DNA of 31,602 bases from a virus, in IMG/VR virus record IMGVR_UViG_3300020121_000064, positions 1 to 31,602 of that record, one strand, 5' to 3'. Below the pieces are notes generated by a model. That model did not search any database and was not told the origin of the DNA. It saw nothing but the letters and a program-made list of their open reading frames with translations. Each line of letters starts with the position of its first letter. Within the stretch, counting starts at the first letter, position 1. The position numbers and the translations under genes were made by a program. This document shows, piece by piece, positions 16,384 to 24,118 of the stretch.

Positions 16384-16721
16384 TGATGGCGATTCAATAC
16401 AACAGCAACTATAACGACACGATACCTTTTAGTGACGTCTGTTTTCAGGTGGCTTTAGCTACCAATACCGATGAGGCCATCACCATACCCGGTGCGCCTA
16501 CCACTCAGTATCAAGCTTTATTCAGCTATACGTCTACATCCAACGTGTTTGTGCGTAACAACACGGCTGCGGGCGTACCTGCTGGCGGCACGACTGAAGA
16601 AGAACAGTACAATGAGTTTAGACCGTACAAGCGTTATGTGAAAGGTGGTGATGTGCTACACTTAATTACGCCGGATGCGTCTGCTTATGTTGGAGTGTCA
16701 TTAAGACAACTACAAGGCTAA
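16383..16721 (+). CDS. Small beta-rich virion-type hypothetical protein
   Basis: This is a 112-residue protein with Thr/Ala/Tyr-rich strands (CFQVALATNTDEAITIPGA, then ALFSYTSTSNVFVRNN) and a C-terminal GDVLHLITPDASAYVGVSL. No cysteine motif or membrane segment is evident. Two consecutive ATG codons at 16383 and 16386 could both serve. The first shares its A with the fibre gene stop (TAATG), and AGGAG is 6 nt upstream. Placed between two large fibre-like genes, it may be a small fibre cap or adaptor; this is inferred from context only. Confidence 0.75.
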   Translation: MMAIQYNSNYNDTIPFSDVCFQVALATNTDEAITIPGAPTTQYQALFSYTSTSNVFVRNNTAAGVPAGGTTEEEQYNEFRPYKRYVKGGDVLHLITPDASAYVGVSLRQLQG

Positions 16722-16747
16722 TAAACGAATAATCACAAGGATAAGTG

Positions 16748-19700
16748 ATGGCCATTCAGACTATTAAGTTTAGTGAGTTTACTAACGGAGGCGATTTAGA
16801 ACCAAACCAAACAACGGTTGGTTTGGATAATACGCTCACCGTTAATACGCGGTTTACAAACCCATTTCCTTTGCTCGCCCCGGGCTCAACAGGCGATAGA
16901 CCTGTTCCTGCTGCAAATATGTACTTTCGCTTGCGTTTTAACACAACGACCGAGCTTTATGAGTACTATTCCCCAACAACTGCGTCATGGATCAATATTC
17001 AATCGGGAACCGACATCCTGCCATTATTGGCAAGCCATGCGGCAGGGGAAGGTGCAAGCCTGATTGGGTTACAAAACCAAGGTGGCGTATTAAATAAATT
17101 CGTTCAAGACTTAGCCAATGGCGCAATTCTTGCTCAAACAGATAACGGCACACTGGTCAATGGCGTATTCCTTGATGATTTGACAACCGGCATGCTAGGT
17201 GTGACCACAGGAACAGGCGCACTGGCGTCACGCATATTAACGGGTGTCGCTAACCAAATAGATATCGTTAATGGCGATGGCTCAGCAAATCCAACATTTG
17301 GATTGTCAAGTACTTTAAATGTTCCCGGAACCTTTACCATTCAAAGCTCATCGGTCATTCAAGCAATCATCAATGACAACACAATGGCAACAGCTTCCAC
17401 AAACAATATACCAACTGCTTTGTCCATTAAGACTTACGTTGATAACTCAGTAAGCAGTGGCGTTGGGGGTGTCAATGGAAATATTCAATACAATGATTCT
17501 GGTGTTTTTGGTGGCGATCCTAATATTAATACTGATGGCGTAGGCAATTTGACCGTCATTGGGGGCTCTTTAACCGTTGATAACGTCAAATTAAGCGGTA
17601 ATACCCTAACAACCCTAGATACTAACGGTAATTTCAATATCGATTTGGATGGAACAGGCCAATTCTTTATTAATGCCACCCAAGGGGTTGATGAAATCAT
17701 CAACGATGCGACCATGGCAACAGCTACCTCAAACAACCTGCCCACAGCACTTGCTATCAAGCAATACGTGGACGCAGTAGCCAGCGGTCTTGCATTCTTA
17801 ACCGCCGTGATGGCGGCTTCCACTGGAAACTATACAGCCACTTATTTTGATAACGGTGCAGGCGGTATTGGCGATACATTGACCAACGCAGGAGTCATGG
17901 CCGCTTTTTCTATAGATGGATTAAGCCCAAGCGTAAATGATAGGGTTCTTATTAAAAACCAATCAACACCGGCTTATAATGGTGTTTACACAGTGACAAC
18001 GGTAGGCTCTGGTGCTGTTAATTGGGTTTTGACTCGTGCTACAGACTTTGATGAACCAAGTGAAATCGTACCCGGTGTGGTCATTCCAGTATTGCCCGGC
18101 GGTACTGCCAATGGCGGCACGAGCTGGCTTCAAGTGGATACCGTGGTCACCGTGGGAACAGACCCCATAGAATTTATCCAGTTTACAGCTCAATTGCCTT
18201 TAAGTTTGGCCAATGGCGGAACAGGTGCCAATTTAACGGCTGCCAATGGCGGTATTGTTTACTCTGGCGCAAGTACTTTGGCTATATTGGCCCCTGCTGC
18301 AAACTCAATGTTAGTCACTGATGGCTCAAGCATTCCGTCAATGGTGGCCTTTACCGGTAGCGGTGCGCCAGTTCGCGCCACAGGCCCAACCTTGGTTGGC
18401 CCGATATTGGGAACACCTGCAAGCGGTACATTAACCAACTGCACAGGTCTGCCCATATCCACTGGCGTGAGTGGCCTTGGTGCTGGCATTGCCACCTTTT
18501 TGGCTACTCCATCAAGTGCTAATTTAGCAGCCGCAATGACCGATGAAACAGGATCGGGCTTATTAGTATTTAATGATAACCCAACCTTTATTTCACCGAT
18601 TCTTGGCACACCAACATCAGGAAACCTTGCCAACTGCACAGGATTGCCCTTGACCACCGGTGTGACCGGCAACTTACCTGTAACCAATCTAAACTCAGGC
18701 ACAGGTGCAACCTCATCAACTTTCTGGCGTGGGGACGGCACTTGGGCAACCCCATCAGGAACCGGGGTGACATCCGTTTCAGGCACATTAAACCGCATCA
18801 CATCCACGGGCGGATCAACCCCTGTCATTGATATTGCGGCAACCTATGTGGGTCAAACCTCAATCACTACCCTTGGCACCATTACATCAGGTACTTGGAA
18901 TGCGAATGTGGTGCAACCCACCTTTGGGGGAACCGGGGTTAACAATGGCCTGTCCACCCTTACTTTGGGCGGCAATTTAACCACATCAGGCGCCTTTGCA
19001 AGTACCTTTACCATGACCGCTTTAACGTCGGTCACATTCCCTACCTCTGGAACCTTGGCCACAACAAGCCAAATACCAACGGGTGCGGCATTAACAAAGA
19101 CTGATGACACCAACGTCACCCTAACTCTTGGCGGAAGTCCATCGACTGCCCTTGTCAATGCAGCCTCATTAACTTTGGGATGGACTGGCACATTGGCGGT
19201 AACTCGTGGTGGAACTGGCTTAAGCTCTGTATCGCAAGGTGATATTTTATATGGCAGCGCTGCAAATACGCTGTCAACGCTTGCCAAGAACACAACAGCA
19301 AGTCGTTATTTATCCAACTCTGGAAGCTCAAATAACCCTGCGTGGGCGCAAGTTGATTTGTCAAATGGTGTTACTGGAAACCTACCAGTAACCAATTTAA
19401 ACAGCGGAACAAGCGCCTCAGGAACCACTTTTTGGGCCGGAGATGGCACTTGGAAAACCCCTGCCGGTGGCTCAGGATTTACCAGTATTGTTATACAGAC
19501 CTTCCTTACTAACGGAACATCAACCTATACACCAACCTCAGGGATGTCCTATTGCATCGTTGAAGTCGTTGGCGGTGGTGGGGGTGGTGGCGGATGCGCT
19601 GCCGGTGCTGCCAACTCACTCGGTGGCGGCGGCGGCGGTGGCGGTGGCGGATATTCACGTGAATACTATTCCGCGGCAACCATTGGCGCAAGTAAATCCG

Positions 19701-20131
19701 TAACGGTAGGCGCCGGCGGCTCAGGCGGGGGCGCAGGCGGCACCGGGAACCCGGGGGGAACCACAAGCTTTGGCTCGCTCATGACTGCCACTGGCGGCTC
19801 AGGCGGCGGTGGGTTGACCGGCTCAACGGCATTTCGTTCGATTTCAGGGGGAACCGGCGGGGCTGGCGCTTCAGGTACGTTTAATATCAACGGCGATGGC
19901 GGTGGCTTTAGCGTGACCTCAGGAAGCACGCAGGCTGGTTCTTCAGGGGGCGGCGGAAGCTCTTATTTTGGCGGTGGAGCTATCTATAAAAACGGAACGA
20001 CCGCAGCTACCGGGGGAACTGGAACCGCAATCGGTGGCGGCGGCTCAGGTGGCCTTTGCACCAACGCATCCAATGCTTCAGGTGGCGGCGGCGCAGACGG
20101 CTGTTGTATAGTTACTGAATTCATTGTTTAA
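16748..20131 (+). CDS. Large tail fibre with glycine-rich tip domain
   Basis: This is a probable host-recognition fibre of 1127 residues. GTG 16745 is directly followed by ATG 16748; the ATG has AAGGA 6 nt upstream. The first ~110 residues form a particle-binding-like domain. A long repetitive shaft follows, with paired modules (IINDxTMATA...PTALxIKxYVD, then ILGTPxSGxLxNCTGLP, then [15 protein letters not shown]...GDGTW). The last ~190 residues start with [20 protein letters not shown] and [12 protein letters not shown], and then become almost pure Gly/Ser/Thr/Ala with runs of 8-10 glycines, ending CCIVTEFIV. This matches the glycine-rich adhesin-like domain family found at phage fibre tips. 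The next gene is a chaperone-type protein, supporting the fibre call. Confidence 0.85.
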   Translation: MAIQTIKFSEFTNGGDLEPNQTTVGLDNTLTVNTRFTNPFPLLAPGSTGDRPVPAANMYFRLRFNTTTELYEYYSPTTASWINIQSGTDILPLLASHAAGEGASLIGLQNQGGVLNKFVQDLANGAILAQTDNGTLVNGVFLDDLTTGMLGVTTGTGALASRILTGVANQIDIVNGDGSANPTFGLSSTLNVPGTFTIQSSSVIQAIINDNTMATASTNNIPTALSIKTYVDNSVSSGVGGVNGNIQYNDSGVFGGDPNINTDGVGNLTVIGGSLTVDNVKLSGNTLTTLDTNGNFNIDLDGTGQFFINATQGVDEIINDATMATATSNNLPTALAIKQYVDAVASGLAFLTAVMAASTGNYTATYFDNGAGGIGDTLTNAGVMAAFSIDGLSPSVNDRVLIKNQSTPAYNGVYTVTTVGSGAVNWVLTRATDFDEPSEIVPGVVIPVLPGGTANGGTSWLQVDTVVTVGTDPIEFIQFTAQLPLSLANGGTGANLTAANGGIVYSGASTLAILAPAANSMLVTDGSSIPSMVAFTGSGAPVRATGPTLVGPILGTPASGTLTNCTGLPISTGVSGLGAGIATFLATPSSANLAAAMTDETGSGLLVFNDNPTFISPILGTPTSGNLANCTGLPLTTGVTGNLPVTNLNSGTGATSSTFWRGDGTWATPSGTGVTSVSGTLNRITSTGGSTPVIDIAATYVGQTSITTLGTITSGTWNANVVQPTFGGTGVNNGLSTLTLGGNLTTSGAFASTFTMTALTSVTFPTSGTLATTSQIPTGAALTKTDDTNVTLTLGGSPSTALVNAASLTLGWTGTLAVTRGGTGLSSVSQGDILYGSAANTLSTLAKNTTASRYLSNSGSSNNPAWAQVDLSNGVTGNLPVTNLNSGTSASGTTFWAGDGTWKTPAGGSGFTSIVIQTFLTNGTSTYTPTSGMSYCIVEVVGGGGGGGGCAAGAANSLGGGGGGGGGGYSREYYSAATIGASKSVTVGAGGSGGGAGGTGNPGGTTSFGSLMTATGGSGGGGLTGSTAFRSISGGTGGAGASGTFNINGDGGGFSVTSGSTQAGSSGGGGSSYFGGGAIYKNGTTAATGGTGTAIGGGGSGGLCTNASNASGGGGADGCCIVTEFIV
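17363..19462 (+). repeat. Three pairs of imperfect repeat modules within the fibre gene
   Basis: Three modules each occur twice. Module A (27 codons, IINDxTMATA...YVD) is at 17363-17443 and 17693-17773. Module B (26 codons, ILGTPxSGxLxNCTGLP) is at 18398-18475 and 18593-18670. Module C (32 codons, [15 protein letters not shown]...FWxGDGTWxTP) is at 18659-18754 and 19367-19462. The protein copies are closely alike while the codons have diverged, so these are old or functionally constrained duplications rather than fresh ones. They mark shaft modules and are natural sites for recombination between fibres. Confidence 0.75.
19565..20110 (+). repeat. GGC/GGT-rich low-complexity tract (glycine-rich fibre tip)
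   Basis: This stretch consists largely of glycine codons, with clusters such as GGCGGCGGCGG near 19622 and again around 20035 and 20086. It is much richer in G+C than the flanking AT-leaning genes. It encodes the glycine-rich tip of the fibre. Such tracts can expand or contract by slippage. Long open frames on its opposite strand are by-products of the lack of stops and are not called as genes. Confidence 0.7.
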
Positions 20132-20141
20132 GGATAAATAA

Positions 20142-20576
20142 ATGAAAGCACTTATATTTCAAGAAAAGGTCATCGAAGTAAAAGAAATCCCTTTTGAAGT
20201 CGCCCCTGAATTATTTTGGGTCGACTGTCCTGATGATTGTGTTCCGGGATGGACTTATATCAATGGAGTGCTCGCACCCCCTGTCATTGCTCCACCTGAT
20301 ATCCCAGAGATTTTGAATGAATACAACGCAGGCATTCAAGCTTATTTAAACGATGTGGCTCTGAAAAAAGGCTATGAATCAGCCCTGTACTGCTTGAGTT
20401 ACTTGCAAAGTTCAATCCCTGCATGGGCTGAAGAAGCAGGCGTTTTTTTAAAATGGCGTGATAGCGTTTGGGTGTATGTATTAGGGGAATTGCCAAAATT
20501 CTTAAATGGTGATAGACCTTTAATTCCGCTTGAGCAATTTATATCAGAATTCCCGGTCATAAGCTGGCCGAGTTAA
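20142..20576 (+). CDS. Tail fibre assembly / chaperone-like protein
   Basis: This 144-residue protein follows the fibre gene by 10 nt, the usual place for a dedicated fibre-folding partner. The N-terminal half (VAPELFWVDCPDDCVPGWTY, then INGVLAPP) is the Trp-Gly/Asn-Gly pattern of small fibre-assembly proteins that describe a residue-rich surface strand. The C-terminal half has a helical segment with GYESALYCLSYLQSSIPAWA and EEAGVFLKWRDSVWVYVL. This Ser-Tyr...Pro-x-Trp...Ala-x-x-Phe...Trp-Arg-Asp-x-Val-Trp pattern recurs in phage fibre-associated small proteins. AAGGA precedes ATG 20142. Whether it remains in the virion or only assists folding is unknown. Confidence 0.75.
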   Translation: MKALIFQEKVIEVKEIPFEVAPELFWVDCPDDCVPGWTYINGVLAPPVIAPPDIPEILNEYNAGIQAYLNDVALKKGYESALYCLSYLQSSIPAWAEEAGVFLKWRDSVWVYVLGELPKFLNGDRPLIPLEQFISEFPVISWPS

Positions 20577-20601
20577 GATTTTTTAAAACAAGGAGAGGGT
20601 A

Positions 20602-20922
20602 ATGGTTTTAGATATGCAAATAATTCGTCATCAATTACAAAGTTGTATTATGCAAAGAGATGAAGCGGCACATAAATTCCAGCAATGCGTAGGCGCTATT
20701 TCTATATTAGAAGAGCAGCTCAAGGTGATTGCTCAAGGGCTTGCAAACCCTGCAAAGAAAGAAGAAGACTGTGGCTGCAAGGAAGGTACTTCACCTGAAG
20801 ACTGTGAGTGTGAAGAAGAGAAAAAAGAGGGTGCCGCTGTTATGGATGGACTGCCCTGTGAAGGAGAACAACAAGATGGCCAAGTTGAGCAGCAAGAGCC
20901 GGTCGAAGCTTCCCAAGAGTGA
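20602..20922 (+). CDS. Hypothetical protein with coiled coil and acidic Cys-rich tail
   Basis: This is a 106-residue protein. The first ~48 residues form a probable coiled coil (IIRHQLQSCIMQRDEAAHKF, then ILEEQLKVIAQGL). After that it is acidic, with a cysteine cluster CGCKEGTSPEDCEC (about 57-70) and another single Cys near residue 86. The spacing C-x1-C-x8-C-x1-C could bind metal, but no known family is recognised. A strong ribosome binding site (AAGGAGAGGG) precedes ATG 20602. The C-terminal 47 bases overlap the next gene in another frame, so the two are tightly coupled. Confidence 0.72.
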   Translation: MVLDMQIIRHQLQSCIMQRDEAAHKFQQCVGAISILEEQLKVIAQGLANPAKKEEDCGCKEGTSPEDCECEEEKKEGAAVMDGLPCEGEQQDGQVEQQEPVEASQE

Positions 20923-21100
20923 TTTTGGTATGCCCGGTGAAAAGAAGTACCCCATGCCTGATAAAAGTCATGCGCGTAATGCCTTGGCACGTGCTTCAGA
21001 GATGGAGAACAAAGGGAAGCTTTCATCTTCATCGAAAGCTAAAATTGATGCTAAAGCCCACAGGATTTTAGATAGTGGTAAACGCGGGGGTAAAGGATAA
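20876..21100 (+). CDS. Small basic conserved phage/bacterial protein (DUF6582-like)
   Basis: The frame is open further upstream, but ATG 20876 is chosen: GAAGGAGA lies just upstream, and from here the protein matches a pattern I recognise. The 74-residue product begins MAKLSSKSRSKLPKSDFGMP and continues with KKYPMPDKSHARNALARASE. This PMPDxSHARNAxARAS pattern is shared by a common family of small basic proteins in phages and bacteria; the DUF number is from memory. Function is unknown. The Lys/Arg-rich, Ser-rich composition suggests nucleic-acid or structural association. It overlaps the previous gene by 47 nt and the next one by TAATG. Confidence 0.85.
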   Translation: MAKLSSKSRSKLPKSDFGMPGEKKYPMPDKSHARNALARASEMENKGKLSSSSKAKIDAKAHRILDSGKRGGKG

Positions 21101-21288
21101 TGAGTTTATTATCATCATTTATAACCAATCAATTAATTAAAAGCCTTGAAGCTCAATTTGTAGCGCATGAGCCTGAAATACAAGACGCTTTTGTTAATGA
21201 AGTCGCAGTGGCCGTTAATCACGTGGTATCTTGGGTTAATGACAAATTGCATGCCAAACAACAAAAACTAGAAGAGGGCCAGCAATGA
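21100..21288 (+). CDS. Small amphipathic hypothetical protein
   Basis: This 62-residue protein is mostly helical: an amphipathic N-terminus (LLSSFITNQLIKSLEAQFVA), an acidic centre, then VAVAVNHVVSWVNDKLHAKQ and a Gln/Lys/Glu tail. The hydrophobic stretch around 36-46 is too short and interrupted for a confident membrane span, so I do not call it a holin, although its place before the lysis genes makes that worth excluding. It is coupled at both ends: TAATG with the previous gene and ATGA with the next. Confidence 0.7.
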   Translation: MSLLSSFITNQLIKSLEAQFVAHEPEIQDAFVNEVAVAVNHVVSWVNDKLHAKQQKLEEGQQ

Positions 21289-21389
21289 AAAAGCCTGCCA
21301 AGAAGATGGAAGAAAAAAATATCCGCAATATGGATAGGAAAGACGAAAAGAAGTTGGAAAAAAAGAAGATGAAAAAGGACTGTAAATAA
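21285..21389 (+). CDS. Tiny lysine-rich protein (34 residues)
   Basis: The ATG at 21285 overlaps the previous stop as ATGA, and the frame runs 34 codons to TAA at 21387-21389. The product begins MKKPAKKMEEKNIRNMDRK and ends KKMKKDCK. Nearly half its residues are Lys or Arg, mixed with Glu/Asp/Met, and there is a single Cys near the end. Exact start-stop coupling, and placement in a chain of equally small basic genes, argue that it is translated. It may be a single charged helix. Function is unknown. Confidence 0.6.
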   Translation: MKKPAKKMEEKNIRNMDRKDEKKLEKKKMKKDCK

Positions 21390-21407
21390 TAACTCAAGGA
21401 GCGAATC

Positions 21408-21605
21408 ATGGCTTACGATGAAACACCCCGTAAGGAAATCGAAGTCCGTGAAGGCAAGAGTCGCAATTACGCAGGTCATGATTCGTTAATTGACAGCGCA
21501 AAGGCGTCCGGCAAGTACGGAGTTCGTACCGATGCAGCAGCAGAGGGCGTCGGCTATCTAGGTGTCGACGATTTAGATAGAATAAGACGTCGGAAGTTGA
21601 AGTAA
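21408..21605 (+). CDS. Small charged hypothetical protein
   Basis: This 65-residue protein has an Arg/Glu/Lys-rich N-terminus (DETPRKEIEVREGKSRNYAG) and a C-terminus with GVGYLGVDDLDRIRRRKLK. There is no hydrophobic segment or cysteine. The ribosome binding site CAAGGAGCG lies 6-7 nt before ATG 21408, so the start is secure. It is the last of the run of small genes between the fibre module and the 275-residue virion protein. I do not recognise a family. Confidence 0.75.
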   Translation: MAYDETPRKEIEVREGKSRNYAGHDSLIDSAKASGKYGVRTDAAAEGVGYLGVDDLDRIRRRKLK

Positions 21606-21641
21606 AGGACTTACTTTTAATAATTATAAGGAGATAGTTTC

Positions 21642-22469
21642 ATGGCTATTACAGCAATCGGACGTTACTTTGTTGGCAACCCTAACATAGTGGCCATCGT
21701 CACAGACGATAACTTAGCAGCAATCACCACCGCAGGGTACTTGACTGGCGCGGCTATTGCCGCAGACATTGAAGCCTTACAAAATGGTGAGTTTCAATGG
21801 CAAGATACAGACATCGTATTAATATCCTACGCACCTGATTTCATAGTGAACTGGTTTAAATACGATGCAGCCAATGCCACATTCGTTGCAAACCCTGCTG
21901 CTGGCGGCTTAAGCAACAGTCTTTTAAGTGGACGAATTTTTGTTGGTAATGGTGCAAACGTAGCGACTGGTGTTGTTGCGTCTGGTGATATCACTAATAA
22001 CAACGCCGGTGTTTTTGCAATCGGGGCTAACAAGGTACTTTCTTCTATGATTAGCCCGCTAATCAGAAAGTATGTTGCGGTTCCTATTACTGCCGCTGAG
22101 TTTAATGGCATGTATGCCGCTCCTAAACTACTTGTTGCAGCCGGTGGCGCGAATACACTGCTTGTCTTAGATCAGCTACAACTTGCAATGACTTATGGTT
22201 CTGCAAACTATGCTGCTGGGGGCGTTGCCGCTGTTCAATACGACTCCACTGCAAACGGCGCAGGTACTATTGCATCGACCACTTTGGCCGCTGCTACATT
22301 CCAAGCTGCTGCAAGCACCACATTCACTATGAACGCAGGCGTTGTGGCCTTACCGTTTAGCACCACTGTGAATAAGGGCTTATACCTATCTAACATCACA
22401 GGTGCATTCACAACCGGTGATAGTAATATGGTGGCTCATGTATGGTATCGCCAAATACCTACAGTGTAA
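21642..22469 (+). CDS. Probable virion surface (fibre or decoration) protein
   Basis: This is a 275-residue, Ala/Thr/Gly/Asn-rich protein with very few charged residues, the composition of phage surface proteins. The first ~85 residues form one domain (GRYFVGNPNIVAIVTDDNLA, with FQWQDTDIVLISY). A short NPAAGGLSNSLLSGRIFVGN linker or strand region follows. From about residue 140 the C-terminal domain reads KYVAVPITAAEFNGMYAAPK and LDQLQLAMTYGSANYAAGG. I have seen this C-terminal block in phage structural proteins but cannot name a family. It could be a head fibre or an additional receptor-binding protein. AAGGAGATAG precedes ATG 21642. Confidence 0.7.
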   Translation: MAITAIGRYFVGNPNIVAIVTDDNLAAITTAGYLTGAAIAADIEALQNGEFQWQDTDIVLISYAPDFIVNWFKYDAANATFVANPAAGGLSNSLLSGRIFVGNGANVATGVVASGDITNNNAGVFAIGANKVLSSMISPLIRKYVAVPITAAEFNGMYAAPKLLVAAGGANTLLVLDQLQLAMTYGSANYAAGGVAAVQYDSTANGAGTIASTTLAAATFQAAASTTFTMNAGVVALPFSTTVNKGLYLSNITGAFTTGDSNMVAHVWYRQIPTV

Positions 22470-22473
22470 TCGT

Positions 22474-23004
22474 ATGAAAAACCTAGTATTGGCGCTAGGT
22501 GTTTGTAGTTTTCTGTCTGGGTGCGCTAGTGAAAGGCACCTTAAGACAGAAATTTTGACACCTATTTGTATTAAGCCTATGTTTGGCTATCATTATCAGG
22601 TATGCCACAAAGTGGTTTTTAAGATAAATGGCAATGAATATTATATTCCTGCCAACTTTGAAACTGATTTGGCAAGCATCCCGCGCGTTGCATGGCCCAT
22701 CATGGCGCCATCACATTCGTCACTGATACGACCTGCCATTATTCACGATTGGTTTTATCGTAAAACCTGTGATTTCTCACGCTATCAAACCGATTTAATC
22801 TTTTATCACATGTTGAAAAATGACGGTGTGTCAACTTTGCGGGCATCCATGATGTACTATGCAGTGCGTGCTTTTGGATGGAACTATTACAATGAGGACT
22901 ATTGTGATGACGAACGTAAAGGATTGGATCAAGAAACACGAGAGCTTCAGATCGCATCCCTATTTGGATACAGTGGGGAAGGTGACGATAGGATGGGGAC
23001 GTAA
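22474..23004 (+). CDS. DUF1353-type lipoprotein
   Basis: ATG 22474 is chosen because it gives a proper lipoprotein signal peptide: MKNLVLALGVCSFLSGC, with the lipobox LSGC at 14-17 and Cys17 as the lipidated residue. An upstream in-frame GTG at 22402 would bury it. The mature region contains the DUF1353 pattern ETDLASIPRVAWPIMAPS followed by RPAIIHDWFYR (about 70-100), with a conserved His-Asp pair. The protein would be anchored in the outer membrane, periplasmic face. Proteins with this domain are common in phages near lysis or superinfection genes, but their activity is not established. No clear Shine-Dalgarno is present, so translation probably depends on coupling to the previous gene 4 nt away. 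The last ~32 codons overlap the endolysin gene. Confidence 0.82.
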   Translation: MKNLVLALGVCSFLSGCASERHLKTEILTPICIKPMFGYHYQVCHKVVFKINGNEYYIPANFETDLASIPRVAWPIMAPSHSSLIRPAIIHDWFYRKTCDFSRYQTDLIFYHMLKNDGVSTLRASMMYYAVRAFGWNYYNEDYCDDERKGLDQETRELQIASLFGYSGEGDDRMGT

Positions 23005-23320
23005 TATCGATGACAATGGGATATCTAAAGAAGAAGGTGACTATCTTTTTGATAATGATTTCGCTCGCTGTCAAAGAGAGCTGGCACCCTTCCCATGGTT
23101 TGTTGACCAACCCCAAAACGTACAAGACGCCCTATTAAATATGTGCTTTAACATGGGCATTGCGCGTCTATTAGGATTTAGACGCATGATCATGGCGCTC
23201 ACCGCTAAAGACTATACCAAAGCATCAATAGAAGCCCTAGACAGCAAATGGGCAACTCAAGTCGGACAACGTGCCAAGGATGTGGCACTTATGATGAGGC
23301 AAGGAAATGCTGAAAGATGA
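22907..23320 (+). CDS. Endolysin, T4-type lysozyme (GH24)
   Basis: This enzyme cleaves the N-acetylmuramic acid to N-acetylglucosamine bond of peptidoglycan at the end of infection. ATG 22907 is chosen: TGAGGA lies 8 nt upstream, inside the lipoprotein gene. The 137-residue protein shows the GH24 catalytic triad Glu12, Asp21, Thr27 in the pattern HESFRSHPYLDTVGKVTIGW (E-x8-D-x5-T as in T4 lysozyme). The later segment NVQDALLNMCFNMGIARLLGF matches the family helix core. There is no signal peptide or SAR segment, so release would need a holin, and none is recognisable in this window. It overlaps the lipoprotein gene by 98 nt and the nuclease gene by 14 nt. Confidence 0.93.
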   Translation: MTNVKDWIKKHESFRSHPYLDTVGKVTIGWGRNIDDNGISKEEGDYLFDNDFARCQRELAPFPWFVDQPQNVQDALLNMCFNMGIARLLGFRRMIMALTAKDYTKASIEALDSKWATQVGQRAKDVALMMRQGNAER

Positions 23321-23705
23321 ACAAATAGCTCACTTAAACGTAATGAACTGGCTGCGCCAAGTACACCCGGAAGCTGAAGAAAACAGCTACCATTTCGCCA
23401 ATGAACGAAAGTGCAGCATTCAACAAGGACGATTACTAAAACGGATGGGGGTGAAACGTGGGGTTGCGGATGTTTTCATCGGAGTACCCAAACAGGGTAA
23501 AAGCGGATTATGGGTTGAAATCAAGGTTGAAGGTAATTACCCAACGAAAGAGCAAAAAGAATTTTTGGCTCGTCAAGTTAAAAATGGCTTTGCAGCAGCT
23601 TGTTGTTGGGATTTAGACGCTTGCATTCGGGTTATAGGCAATTATTTATCAGATGATATAATAACTAACTATTTCGATCAGGTAATATACCAAAAATGCG
23701 GTTAA
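23307..23705 (+). CDS. VRR-NUC domain nuclease
   Basis: This is a 132-residue single-domain nuclease of the PD-(D/E)XK superfamily. Motifs are Glu33 near the start (FANERK), Asp55 in KRGVADVFIG, then Glu71-x-Lys73 in GLWVEIKVEG, and Gln83 in KEQKEFL. The order E...D...ExK...Q is the VRR-NUC signature. Stand-alone phage versions are thought to resolve branched DNA or trim it for packaging; substrate cannot be predicted here. ATG 23307 lies within the end of the endolysin gene, with GAGG 7 nt upstream; the next ATG at 23343 has no ribosome binding site. It is the final rightward gene, separated from the recombination genes that lie on the other strand. Confidence 0.88.
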   Translation: MLKDEQIAHLNVMNWLRQVHPEAEENSYHFANERKCSIQQGRLLKRMGVKRGVADVFIGVPKQGKSGLWVEIKVEGNYPTKEQKEFLARQVKNGFAAACCWDLDACIRVIGNYLSDDIITNYFDQVIYQKCG

Positions 23706-23826
23706 ATTATTGACCAATTTGCAGACCTGTTTTTGACCAGTATCGTATCGGTACAAAATTGGTATGAATTATACCTATTGTCTGAGTTGTATACTAAAAA
23801 AGCACTAAGTCTGATTATTTCAATAA
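23706..23826. other. Convergent intergenic junction with inverted and direct repeats
   Basis: This gap separates the ends of the two operons. It contains two TTGACCA heptamers (23710-23716 and 23733-23739, 23 bp apart) and an 8-bp inverted repeat, ACCAATTT 23713-23720 with AAATTGGT 23756-23763. It also has a smaller inverted repeat, GGTAT 23761-23765 with ATACC 23771-23775. The -35-like TTGACC motifs have no -10 at the right distance. I see no supported gene here. Confidence 0.5.
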
Positions 23827-23832
23827 TCAGAC
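23809..23832 (-). terminator. Hairpin terminator for the leftward operon
   Basis: GTCTGATTATT (23809-23819) pairs perfectly with AATAATCAGAC (23822-23832), an 11-bp stem. On the minus strand it is followed within a few bases by CTTTTTT, a U-tract. Rightward transcripts would meet the same stem but lack a following U-tract. The stop codon of the last leftward gene (23827-23829) lies inside the stem. Confidence 0.55.
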
Positions 23833-24108
23833 CGTAGGTTCATCAACTTCAAAGATATGCCAGACCAAACCATTTGGCATTACAACTGTTCGCAAAAAAT
23901 ACATGCATTCGATGCCTGTTATCTTATGCCCGGTTCCAACGATTTTAAAATATTTTTTAACAAGATTGGCGTGTATATCTATTACACCCCACATATATAT
24001 CTTGTCACCAATGGATTTTATATCGCACAGATAATAATTGTCTGGTAATTCCATGGCAATAATATCACCGGTTATCGGTATTTCGTATTTAAATATATGT
24101 CCTATCAT
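23827..24108 (-). CDS. Conserved phage protein, DUF7352-like
   Basis: The frame is open to 24210, but ATG 24108 is chosen because AAGGA lies 7 nt upstream and the longer version would overlap the previous gene. The 93-residue product has an N-terminal HIFKYEIPITGDIIAMELPD, a middle KIYMWGVIDIHANLVKKYFK, the block IVGTGHKI, and a C-terminal NGLVWHIFE. This strand pattern, with IVGTGH and a final VWHxFE, is shared by a widespread small phage family (DUF7352, from memory) of unknown function. It is the last gene of the leftward operon; its stop lies inside the terminator stem. Confidence 0.82.
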   Translation of the reverse strand: MIGHIFKYEIPITGDIIAMELPDNYYLCDIKSIGDKIYMWGVIDIHANLVKKYFKIVGTGHKITGIECMYFLRTVVMPNGLVWHIFEVDEPTV

Positions 24109-24118
24109 TAAAATTCCT

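Noticed and set aside
18259-18828. 189-codon minus-strand open frame inside the fibre gene
   Set aside because: It is a shadow of the low-complexity fibre shaft. The Val/Pro-rich product has no domain pattern, and the plus-strand protein is clearly the conserved one.
19509-19929. Long minus-strand open frames rich in Arg/His or Pro opposite the fibre tip
   Set aside because: They arise because GGC/GGT codons read backwards give few stops. Composition is purely the complement of a glycine tract and no ribosome binding site is present.
21100-21288. 62-residue protein as the missing holin
   Set aside because: Its hydrophobic stretches are short and interrupted by charged residues, so no convincing membrane span is present.
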